A stretch of 39,690 nt of DNA from Thiomicrospira cyclica (lineage in GTDB: Bacteria; Pseudomonadota; Gammaproteobacteria; Thiomicrospirales; Thiomicrospiraceae), in the NCBI GenBank assembly GCA_022736205.1, contig DZAT01000013.1, forward strand, positions 1 to 39,690. Reading direction: 5' to 3'. How positions within the stretch are numbered: position 1 is the first letter of the stretch; each line of letters opens with the position of its first letter. The notes beneath the pieces are model-generated. The model was not told where the DNA came from, did not search any database, and was given only the letters and a program-made list of their open reading frames with translations. A program made the position numbers and the translations under genes. Shown one piece after another: positions 32,779 to 39,690 of the stretch.

Positions 32779-34903
32779 ATGTTGCTAGGGTTTTCGATTG
32801 GCACGCGCTTAGCGCTCAGTGCTGGGTTAATGATTGTGCTGTTAATTGGCATTTCGATTTTAGGTATCGTGCAGCAGCAAGCAACGAATGTTGAGCTGCA
32901 AGCGATTGTGCATCAGCAAATCCCCAAGCTGCGCTTAATCAATGGCATGCGCGATGCGGCGCGTTTCGAAGCAACCGCCATTCGAGATATTACGCTGCAA
33001 GGCGATATTCCCTTCTTAAAAAACGAAGTTAAGCGCATGAAAGAAGCACGCAAACAGTACGAAACTTTGCGTGCCGACTTAATTACCCAACTTTCGGGTA
33101 ATGCCGATTTTATGGCATTAATGCCAGGTATCGAGCAAGAAGAAAAGAAAATCCGTCATGCGTTCGAGACCATTTTGGAAATGGTACTGAGCGAAGATCA
33201 AGCAGGTGCTTTTGCTCAAATCAAAGATGTTTTGCGTCCATCACAAGACAATTTATTTAAAGCGCTCGATGCGTTGCGCGAAACCGTTAACCAAGTTGTG
33301 GATAATGAGGCAGCGGCATCCGAAAAGCGCTACGAAAAAGCCGTTTGGTTAAGCATCGCTTTAGGCTTGTTTGCCTTAATTGTCGGCATGTTGGTATCCT
33401 TCTTCACTGCACGCGGCATCACACGTCCCATGCGTCAGATGCAAAGCGTGATCGACCAAGTGGCACACGAGGGACGCTTTGACGTACGCGTTCATTTGTC
33501 TGCCAGTCAAAAAGACGAAGTGGGACAAACCGCAGCGGCATTAAATGGCTTCTTATCGCAGTTACAAACCACCATTCGCGATATTAACCATACGCTCCAT
33601 CAAGTCGCGCAAGGACATTTCGATCAACGCATGACAGATACCTTGCCAGGCGAGTTAGATACCTTACGTGTGGGCGTTAACGGCAGTGTCGATAGCGTGT
33701 CGTTAACCATTGCCGCACTAGGCGAGGTGATGCAGGGCTTGTATCAGGGTAACTTCACGTTGCGCATGGATGAACGTGTGCCTGCTCATCTGCGTTCGAT
33801 GGTCGATCAGTCCGTTGAAAGCTTGCATGGGGTGATTTTAAACATCAATCAGGTGATGGATGCGATGGCGCGTGGTGACTTCGAGCAACGCATCACCTAT
33901 CCAGCGCGTGGTGAGTTGGCAGAATTGGTGAAACAATACGAACGACTCCTTAACCACCTTGTCAGCAGCGATTACTGCGTCGGTTTCGGTAGCGCAAGCC
34001 ATGAGCGAGGGCGACTTCACGCAACAAATTACAGGACAATATTTTGGTGCCTTATCAACCTTGCAGCAATCGATTAACGAAGCCATCCGCAAAATGAATG
34101 GGGTTTTGAGCGAAATCGTCGAAGTATCGAATACGGTGTATCAAGCTGCTACCGAAATTCATCATGGCAATCAAGACTTAAACGATCGCACTCAGCAACA
34201 AGCAGCGACAATTGACAAAACCGCACACAACCTAAGAACCATGAACGAAGCCATTGCACAAACGGCCAATCACTCGTTAACCTCAGATCAATTGGCGAAA
34301 CAAGCGCAACAAGAAACGCAAGACGGCACGGTGATTATGCAACAAACCCTCGTCGCCATGACGCAGATGCAAGAAGCCAGTCAGCGCGTGTCCGAAATCA
34401 CCAGTTTAATCGACAGCATTTCGTTCCAAACCAACCTGCTCGCCCTGAATGCCGCAGTAGAAGCAGCTCGTGCAGGCGATCATGGGCGTGGTTTTGCTGT
34501 GGTTGCGGGCGAAGTGCGTGCTTTAGCAGGCAAGTCGAGTAATGCTGCGCGTGATATTCGAGCGCTAATCGACAACACCATCGAACAAGTGCGCAAAGGC
34601 ACACAGTTGGCAAACCAGTCGGGCGACTCGCTCAATCACATTCAGCAATCGATTGTGAAAGTGGGTGATCTGGTCACCGCGATGGCCAGTCAATCGCAAG
34701 AGCAGCGCGGCATCATCGATGGCTTAAATCAGGATATGGGCGCAATGGAAAGCACCACGCAACAAAACGCTGCTTTGGTCGAAGAGATTTCGGCGGCAAC
34801 CGCCAGAATGCAAGACCAGACAGAGAGCTTAACAGCGCTTGTTAACCAGTTCAAACTGGCAGGCGGACAAGGTCGTGTACAAGCGCAGCTAGGCAATTTT
34901 TAA
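32779..34903 (+). pseudogene. Methyl-accepting chemotaxis protein interrupted by a +1 frameshift
   Basis: Without the lesion this would be a 707-aa chemoreceptor. TM1 lies at about 6-30, a periplasmic four-helix-bundle type sensor at 31-185 and TM2 at about 187-208. HAMP and several HAMP-like repeats follow (VMQGLYQGNF, VMDAMARGDF, AQAMSEGDF), then a full MCP signalling domain ([20 protein letters not shown]). The frame changes near 33940: reading ...KQYER leads to an early stop at 34077, whereas removing one G at 33940 restores KQYNDSLTTLSAAITASVSV and joins the frame running to 34903. No slippery heptamer is present. ATG 32779, after a GGGGTGG RBS, is the start. Confidence 0.85.
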
Positions 34904-34933
34904 CCGAATAATGCTGTTTTTTAGTTAACTTCT

Positions 34934-35046
34934 CTACCCCCCCAGCAAATAATATGCTAGAATATTAAAAAATTGGGGTAGATTAAAAAATTACCCTTTT
35001 AAACCCTACGGCTTATCGGCTCAGCACGATAGGGCGGTAGCGTATC
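34934..35046 (+). promoter_or_regulatory. JUMPstart/ops leader of the rml operon, copy 1
   Basis: 113-bp element nearly identical to 38842-38952. In order: a C7 tract (34937-34943), extended -10 TG-C-TAGAAT (34955-34963), a GGGTA/TACCC hairpin (34976-34996), CCCTA/TAGGG arms (35004-35034) and the ops core GGCGGTAGCGTA (35033-35044). The ops sequence in the transcribed strand recruits RfaH and pauses polymerase, allowing it to read through long polysaccharide operons. It ends 26 bp before rmlB. Confidence 0.85.
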
Positions 35047-35072
35047 AACCCTCAATTACTCAGATGCACATC

Positions 35073-36170
35073 ATGAAAAAAATTCTCGTTACAGGCGGTG
35101 CTGGCTTTATTGGCAGTGCGGTTATTCGTCACCTTATTAACGATACCGAACACTCGGTCATTAATGTCGACAAGCTCACATATGCTGGTAACTTATCGTC
35201 TTTAATATCCATTAGCGACGATTCCCGTTATGCTTTCGAGCGTGTTGATATTTGTGATGCTGGCGCGTTAAAGCGCGTTTTTAATGCCCATCAGCCCGAT
35301 ATTGTCATGCATCTCGCGGCCGAATCTCATGTTGATCGCTCAATCGACGGGCCAGGTGAGTTTATTCAAACCAATATCGTTGGTACCTACACCCTATTAG
35401 AACAAGCACGCGCTTACTACGAGCAGTTGCCGCCTAATCGACGCGAGCACTTCCGTTTTCATCATATCTCTACCGACGAAGTCTATGGCGATCTGCCACA
35501 CCCAGACGATGTCAGCGACGCTGATAAAAACAACCTGCCCTTGTTCACAGAAGATACAGGGTACGAGCCGAGTTCGCCCTATTCTGCCAGTAAAGCCGCA
35601 TCCGATCACCTTGTGCGAGCATGGGCACGCACCTACAAATTGCCAACATTGGTGACCAACTGTTCAAATAACTATGGGCCTTATCACTTTCCAGAAAAGC
35701 TCATTCCGTTAGTGATTCTCAATGCGCTAGCAGGAAAACCCTTGCCTGTTTATGGCAAAGGCAATCAAATTCGCGACTGGCTGTATGTCGAAGATCATGC
35801 ACGAGCTTTAGTGGTTGTCGCTACCCAAGGAAAACTGGGTGAAACCTACAATATTGGCGGACATAACGAAAAGCAAAACTTAGACGTGGTTAAGACAATT
35901 TGCCACATCCTCGATGAAGTTCGTCCTAAATCGACTGCATACACCGATCAAATCACATATGTTGCCGACCGACCAGGTCACGACATGCGCTACGCCATCG
36001 ATGCCAGCAAGATTGAACGAGAACTCGGCTGGAAACCACAAGAAACCTTCGAATCAGGCATCCGCAAGACCGTCCAATGGTATCTCGATCATCAAGATTG
36101 GGTACAGCAAATACAGTCGGGTGAATATCAACAATGGCTGGATAAAAACTACACGGAGCGTCAGGCATGA
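35073..36170 (+). CDS. rmlB: dTDP-glucose 4,6-dehydratase
   Basis: 365-aa second enzyme of dTDP-L-rhamnose synthesis. NAD-binding TGGAGFIGS lies near the N-terminus, followed by [12 protein letters not shown], the STDEVYGDL segment with catalytic Asp-Glu, and the [11 protein letters not shown]yr-x-x-x-Lys motif. ATG 35073 (MKKILVTGG) is the canonical start; an ATG three codons upstream is equally possible since neither has a good RBS. First gene after the ops leader. Its stop overlaps the rmlA start (ATGA). Confidence 0.96.
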   Translation: MKKILVTGGAGFIGSAVIRHLINDTEHSVINVDKLTYAGNLSSLISISDDSRYAFERVDICDAGALKRVFNAHQPDIVMHLAAESHVDRSIDGPGEFIQTNIVGTYTLLEQARAYYEQLPPNRREHFRFHHISTDEVYGDLPHPDDVSDADKNNLPLFTEDTGYEPSSPYSASKAASDHLVRAWARTYKLPTLVTNCSNNYGPYHFPEKLIPLVILNALAGKPLPVYGKGNQIRDWLYVEDHARALVVVATQGKLGETYNIGGHNEKQNLDVVKTICHILDEVRPKSTAYTDQITYVADRPGHDMRYAIDASKIERELGWKPQETFESGIRKTVQWYLDHQDWVQQIQSGEYQQWLDKNYTERQA

Positions 36171-37045
36171 GCAACAACAGAAAAGGCATTATTTTAGCGG
36201 GTGGTTCTGGTACACGTCTTTATCCAGCCACCTTAGCTGTGTCGAAACAGTTGTTGCCCATTTACGACAAACCCATGATTTACTATCCGTTATCGACGTT
36301 GATGCTTGCAGGTATTCGCGATATTCTCATTATCAGTACCCCACAAGATACGCCACGATTCGAGCAGTTACTCGGTGACGGTAGCCAATGGGGACTTAAC
36401 CTAAGCTATTGTGTACAGCCTAGCCCAGACGGACTCGCTCAGGCGTTTATTCTCGGTGCCGACTTTGTGGGTAATGATGATTCTTGTCTCATTTTAGGTG
36501 ACAACATCTATCACGGCAGCGGCATGAGCAAACTATTGCAAAACGCCCATGCGCAAGCATCAGGCGCAACGGTATTTGCCTATCATGTCACCGACCCAGA
36601 GCGTTTTGGTGTGGTCGAGTTTGATAAAGATGGTAAAGCCATCAGCATCGAAGAAAAGCCTAAAGCACCTAAAAGCAATTTTGCTGTGACAGGGCTGTAT
36701 TTCTACGACAACCAAGTGGTCGACATTGCTAAAAGCATCAAGCCATCACATCGTGGCGAGCTAGAAATCACCACCGTCAATGAAGCCTATTTAAACATGG
36801 GTCAATTACGCGTCGAAACCATGGGGCGTGGCTATGCATGGCTCGACACAGGCACCCACGAGAGCCTACTCGAGGCCAGCAACTTCATTCAAACCATCGA
36901 AAAGCTACAAAGCCTCAAAGTGGCCTGCCTAGAAGAAATTGCCTACCGCATGGGCTATTTAACCGCCGAACAAGTCGAAAAGCTGGCGCAACCGATGAGC
37001 AAAAACAACTATGGACAATATCTACTGCGTTTGATTAAAGCGTAA
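36167..37045 (+). CDS. rmlA: Glucose-1-phosphate thymidylyltransferase
   Basis: 292-aa enzyme making dTDP-glucose from dTTP and glucose-1-phosphate, first step to dTDP-L-rhamnose. The nucleotidyltransferase signature [11 protein letters not shown] is at residues 11-21, followed by [18 protein letters not shown], the metal site LGDNIYHG and [10 protein letters not shown]. Full length. Translationally coupled to rmlB and followed after 3 bp by an unusual small membrane-protein gene. Confidence 0.96.
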   Translation: MSNNRKGIILAGGSGTRLYPATLAVSKQLLPIYDKPMIYYPLSTLMLAGIRDILIISTPQDTPRFEQLLGDGSQWGLNLSYCVQPSPDGLAQAFILGADFVGNDDSCLILGDNIYHGSGMSKLLQNAHAQASGATVFAYHVTDPERFGVVEFDKDGKAISIEEKPKAPKSNFAVTGLYFYDNQVVDIAKSIKPSHRGELEITTVNEAYLNMGQLRVETMGRGYAWLDTGTHESLLEASNFIQTIEKLQSLKVACLEEIAYRMGYLTAEQVEKLAQPMSKNNYGQYLLRLIKA

Positions 37046-37048
37046 ACT

Positions 37049-37279
37049 ATGGCTAAGCTAGATCAAGCAAAAGAAATTGTTAACAATACAAGATTAGCAA
37101 TAACCCTATTAGTCGGTACAGAAGTGGTTCTAGTAGGCGGTTTACTCAGTTATTATAATCAAGAAATGTTTGGCTTTCTGTTTTGGTTAGGTATTGATGT
37201 TGCCATTTTATTTCAAGTTATGTTGTTGTTATTTACGAGAAGCTTAATTCGACAAACCAATAAACTAGGGGAACTCTAA
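37049..37279 (+). CDS. Small two-TM membrane protein inside the rml operon
   Basis: 76-aa protein, not recognised. It has a charged N-terminus (MAKLDQAKEIVNNTR), two hydrophobic helices (about 16-35 and 41-63) and a polar tail (TRSLIRQTNKLGEL). It starts 3 bp after rmlA. Its TAA overlaps the ATG of a 30-codon gene. It is not part of the standard rmlBADC set. More AT-rich than the rml genes around it. A membrane modulator or an inserted small module are both possible; no function is assigned. Confidence 0.65.
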   Translation: MAKLDQAKEIVNNTRLAITLLVGTEVVLVGGLLSYYNQEMFGFLFWLGIDVAILFQVMLLLFTRSLIRQTNKLGEL

Positions 37280-37371
37280 TGGAAGCTCCAGAAATTGCGA
37301 TTACTTTAGTTGTGCTGGGTTTTGTTGCTACATTAATCTATATGGCTTATATGTTTGGAAAGCAGAACTAA
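37279..37371 (+). CDS. 30-aa single-TM microprotein
   Basis: ATG 37279 overlaps the stop of the preceding small gene (TAATG), and the 30-codon frame ends with TAA at 37369-37371, 2 bp before rmlC. The peptide starts MEAPEIAIT, is then almost entirely hydrophobic (one TM helix) and ends MFGKQN. Coupling and exact packing between neighbours support it being translated; its size precludes family assignment. Confidence 0.5.
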   Translation: MEAPEIAITLVVLGFVATLIYMAYMFGKQN

Positions 37372-37373
37372 CC

Positions 37374-37922
37374 ATGCAATTCATCCCAACCTCAATCCCC
37401 GATGTGGTCATCATCGAACCCAAAGTATGGGCAGACAGCCGTGGTTACTTTTTCGAAAGCTACCGTCACGACTTATTTCAACAACACATTGGCAGCGTCG
37501 ACTGGGTACAGGACAACGAATCCTTTTCGACTTACGGCACCTTGCGAGGGCTGCACTATCAGTTGCCACCTCATGCGCAAAGTAAATTAGTGCGTGTCAT
37601 CCAAGGTAAAGTGCTCGATGTTGCCGTCGATATCCGCCAAAGCAGCGCTACTTTCGGACAATATGTTGCAGTAGAACTGAGTAGTGATAATAAACGTCAG
37701 CTGCTTATCCCACGCGGTTTTGCGCATGGCTTTGTCGTCTTGTCGGAAACTGCTGTTTTTGCCTATAAGGTAGACAATTACTACAACAAAGCATGCGACC
37801 GTGGCATCGCTTTTAATGATCCCAGTATTGCCATCGACTGGCAAATCGACCTAACGCAAGCTTTACTGTCGGATAAAGACAGTAAACAACCTTTGATCAA
37901 AGATGCACAGGTGTTTGAATGA
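37374..37922 (+). CDS. rmlC: dTDP-4-dehydrorhamnose 3,5-epimerase
   Basis: 182-aa cupin-fold epimerase, third step of dTDP-L-rhamnose synthesis. It has the EPKVWADSRGYFFESYR start, TLRGLHYQLPP with catalytic His61, VLDVAVDIRQSS and IPRGFAHGFVVLS. All expected blocks are present and the length is normal. Separated from rmlA by two tiny membrane-protein genes. Its stop overlaps rmlD (ATGA). Confidence 0.95.
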   Translation: MQFIPTSIPDVVIIEPKVWADSRGYFFESYRHDLFQQHIGSVDWVQDNESFSTYGTLRGLHYQLPPHAQSKLVRVIQGKVLDVAVDIRQSSATFGQYVAVELSSDNKRQLLIPRGFAHGFVVLSETAVFAYKVDNYYNKACDRGIAFNDPSIAIDWQIDLTQALLSDKDSKQPLIKDAQVFE

Positions 37923-38725
37923 AGATTTTATTGCTCGGTAAAAACGGACAGCTTGGTTATGAGCTTGCGAAACAATTGCCTGCTATCGCAGAAGTGATTG
38001 CATTCGGACGCGATGAGTTAGATTTGACCGATCTTAACGCTGTTGTACAAGCTGTACAAACGCATCAACCCAATATCATCGTTAATGCAGCCGCTTACAC
38101 AGCGGTCGATAAAGCCGAGACAGACTCAGTTAACTGCTATTTAGCGAATGCAGCAGCACCTGCTATCTTGGCAAACGAAGCAAAAGCAATCGGAGCCTTA
38201 CTCATTCACTATTCGACAGACTATGTGTTTGATGGGACTAAAACCACGCCCTACGAACCCACCGACACGCCTAATCCCATTAACTATTACGGCTACTCTA
38301 AGCTGATGGGCGAAGAGGGTATCAAGTACAGCGGTTGTGATTATCTGATTTTCAGAACCAGTTGGGTCTATCATCCCGATTACGGTAATAACTTTTATCG
38401 CAGCATGCAACGCCTCGCCAAAGAGCGTGAAATGTTAAATATTGTTGCCGATCAGCATGGCATCCCCAACGATGCACGTGATTTAGCCGCCGATACAGTT
38501 AAACTATTACAACAGCCATTAGCGCAGCTTAAAGCACAATCAGGTATTTATCACCTGACTGCAGGGCTAGAAAATCAAACGACTTGGCACGGATTTGCGA
38601 CACAGATTATCGATGCCATGCCAGAAAAAACGTGTAAAGTGGTCAATCCTATTCCAACCAGTGCCTACCCCACGCCAGCTAAACGCCCGATGTGGAGTGT
38701 GATGCAGCGGGTGTTGCCGGCTTAA
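37919..38725 (+). CDS. rmlD: dTDP-4-dehydrorhamnose reductase, short C-terminus
   Basis: 268-aa NADPH-dependent reductase giving dTDP-L-rhamnose. GKNGQLG lies at the N-terminus, then NAAAYTAVDKAE, HYSTDYVFDG and YGYSKLMGE (Tyr-x-x-x-Lys). The conserved YPTPAKRPMWSVM near the end is reached, but the frame stops about ten residues later, where most RmlD proteins continue for roughly 25-30 residues with a final helix. The last residues (QRVLPA) look non-homologous, so the 3' end may be truncated by a deletion that joined it to the ops leader region. Catalytic parts are intact. Confidence 0.92.
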   Translation: MKILLLGKNGQLGYELAKQLPAIAEVIAFGRDELDLTDLNAVVQAVQTHQPNIIVNAAAYTAVDKAETDSVNCYLANAAAPAILANEAKAIGALLIHYSTDYVFDGTKTTPYEPTDTPNPINYYGYSKLMGEEGIKYSGCDYLIFRTSWVYHPDYGNNFYRSMQRLAKEREMLNIVADQHGIPNDARDLAADTVKLLQQPLAQLKAQSGIYHLTAGLENQTTWHGFATQIIDAMPEKTCKVVNPIPTSAYPTPAKRPMWSVMQRVLPA

Positions 38726-38841
38726 TAGCATTTGCCTCGGCGATACTGGAAAAAATAAGCGCATTGGGCTTGTCGAAATGTTTTGCGCAAGAAAAAAGAA
38801 GCAGCAAAGTTGCGTCTACTCAATTATTTAATGCGCTTGTG

Positions 38842-38952
38842 CTACCCCCCCCAGCAAATAGTGTGCTAGAATAACCAACAAATAGGGTAGATTAAAAAAT
38901 TACCCCTCAAACCTACGGCTTATCGGCCTGCACGATAGGGCGGTAGCGTATC
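38842..38952 (+). promoter_or_regulatory. JUMPstart/ops leader of the wzz operon, copy 2
   Basis: 111-bp near-copy of 34934-35046. It has a C8 tract (38845-38852), extended -10 TG-C-TAGAAT (38864-38872), the GGGTA/TACCC arms, CCTACGGCTTATCGGC and the ops core GGCGGTAGCGTA (38939-38950), 27 bp before the wzz ATG. The preceding stretch 38726-38841 shows no gene. Confidence 0.85.
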
Positions 38953-39021
38953 TAATTAGAATTTTCTCAGAGCAAAACTATGCAAAATCAAGAGCCTTAG
39001 ACCGCCAATGACGAAATTGAC

Positions 39022-39579
39022 TTGGGCGAGCTATGGCAAAAATTAGTCGATGGCAAACGACTGATCGCTATTACCACAGCATTAGCAACCTTGGGTGCTG
39101 TGGTTTTCACGCAACTGGCAACGCCTATTTATGAGGGCAAGGTGTCGATTGAAATCGGAGAGGTGATTGCCAACAATATGCAAAATTCTATTGCTCCTAA
39201 TACGATGAATATGCCTCGATTCTTAGATGGTCCAGCCGACTTGGCAAAAGTCGTTCAGGATAAATTGGGTATTAGTGCCGTTCTAGCTAAAGGCACGAGC
39301 AAGATTGTCGATTTATCCCTTCAATCGCCCGATAAAATAGTCATTCAAAGTCGATTACAAGAAGCAATTGACTTCGTCATGCAACGTCACGAAACCAAAG
39401 CCAAACTTTATCAAGACGTAACCATTAACTCCACACAACAAATTGCCCCGATTGCGATGAGTGAAAAACCGATTAAGCCTAAAGCCAACCTCATTATCTC
39501 TGTTGCCTTGGTGTTAGGGTTGATGCTGGGCGTGTTTGCCGTGATGGTGCGTGCTTCCTTGAAGTCTAAAGCGGTCTAG
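39022..39579 (+). CDS. Wzz-like polysaccharide chain-length determinant with upstream amber codon
   Basis: The natural frame seems to start at ATG 38980 but has TAG at 38998-39000 (codon 7). After it the frame is open and coding through EIDLGELWQKLVDGKR, a typical Wzz N-terminus. From TTG 39022, the first start after the TAG, the product is 185 aa. TM1 is at about 15-34, a short periplasmic domain at 35-155, then a Pro-rich EKPIKPKAN motif and TM2 at about 158-177, as in Wzz/BexC-type co-polymerases. It would regulate polysaccharide chain length. The periplasmic domain is short for the family. Reinitiation, suppression or a dead gene are all possible. It ends in TAG. Confidence 0.7.
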   Translation: MGELWQKLVDGKRLIAITTALATLGAVVFTQLATPIYEGKVSIEIGEVIANNMQNSIAPNTMNMPRFLDGPADLAKVVQDKLGISAVLAKGTSKIVDLSLQSPDKIVIQSRLQEAIDFVMQRHETKAKLYQDVTINSTQQIAPIAMSEKPIKPKANLIISVALVLGLMLGVFAVMVRASLKSKAV

Positions 39580-39586
39580 TTTAGTT

Positions 39587-39690
39587 ATGTCTTTTGTTGA
39601 ATTGTCTACAAGTAAACGTTTTGAAGCATTGTCAGACCAATTACTTCATCGCCTTTTTGAATCGCGCGCTTACCCAGTTTTGGTGAAGTT
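39587..39690 (+). CDS. 5' end of an unidentified gene
   Basis: An open frame from ATG 39587, 7 bp after the wzz-like stop, runs off the window (34 codons visible; MSFVELSTSKRFEALSDQ...). Too short to identify. By position it belongs to the polysaccharide operon controlled by the second ops leader. Confidence 0.5.
   Translation, partial: MSFVELSTSKRFEALSDQLLHRLFESRAYPVLVK

Noticed and set aside
33930..33965. Programmed ribosomal frameshift in the second chemoreceptor
   Set aside because: No slippery heptamer, no stimulatory hairpin visible, and chemoreceptors are not known to use frameshifting; a simple insertion explains it.
38692..38874. 60-codon open frame overlapping the rmlD end as the lost RmlD C-terminus in another frame
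   Set aside because: Its translation lacks the Trp/Leu-rich final helix expected of RmlD, so a simple frameshift does not restore the tail.

Overview
The window reads as chromosome of a gammaproteobacterium of moderate GC content. It has a proton ATP synthase epsilon gene at the left edge, System II cytochrome c maturation (ResB/CcsA), hybrid histidine kinases, chemoreceptors, polyphosphate enzymes, and sugar-nucleotide genes for a surface polysaccharide. I cannot name the genus from sequence alone. No tRNA, rRNA, CRISPR array or prophage was seen.

Layout. 1-3.05 kb: atpC with its terminator, then a membrane-anchored hybrid histidine kinase. 3.2-6.6 kb: a Fe3+-type ABC importer (ATPase and fused permease) behind a Fur-box-like promoter, with a vapBC toxin-antitoxin pair wedged between the two genes. 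6.6-8.9 kb (minus): a catabolic-type acetolactate synthase and a DsbA. 9.0-12.5 kb (minus): an AT-rich restriction-modification island made of two C5-cytosine methyltransferases flanking a DUF3883/PD-(D/E)XK nuclease-like protein. It separates dsbA from ccsA-resB (12.6-15.8 kb, minus). 15.9-17.4 kb: engB, a small monooxygenase-fold protein and a DUF457 membrane protein. 17.5-20.5 kb: a TviB-type UDP-sugar dehydrogenase, SlyD and a UDP-glucuronate-type epimerase. 20.7-24.4 kb: a small unknown protein, a protein with two V4R-like halves and a cytoplasmic GAF/PAS hybrid kinase, which look like one sensory operon. 24.4-28.4 kb: PsiE-like protein, UbiA, a lipoprotein, polyphosphate:AMP phosphotransferase and an esterase. 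28.5-29.0 kb: relBE-like toxin-antitoxin pair. 29.2-34.9 kb: a SCO1-like protein, then two chemoreceptor genes, both broken, on either side of a small secreted sensor-like protein. 35.0-38.7 kb: rmlB-rmlA-(two tiny membrane proteins)-rmlC-rmlD. 38.8 kb to the end: a Wzz-like chain-length gene and the start of another gene.

Regulation. The rml operon and the wzz operon are each preceded by a copy of the same ~112-bp leader. It carries an extended -10 promoter and an exact ops core (GGCGGTAGCGTA), the signature of RfaH-type antitermination of surface-polysaccharide operons. Two families of palindromic dispersed repeats occupy intergenic gaps.

Oddities. Three otherwise intact reading frames carry lesions: an in-frame TAG in the first chemoreceptor, a +1 frameshift in the second, and a TAG at codon 7 of the wzz-like gene. 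Both TAGs sit where CAG (Gln) would fit. TAG also ends several normal genes here, so wholesale recoding is unlikely. The most promising leads for new biology are the V4R/small-protein/kinase module, the secreted sensor protein between the chemoreceptors, and the paired microproteins inside the rml operon.
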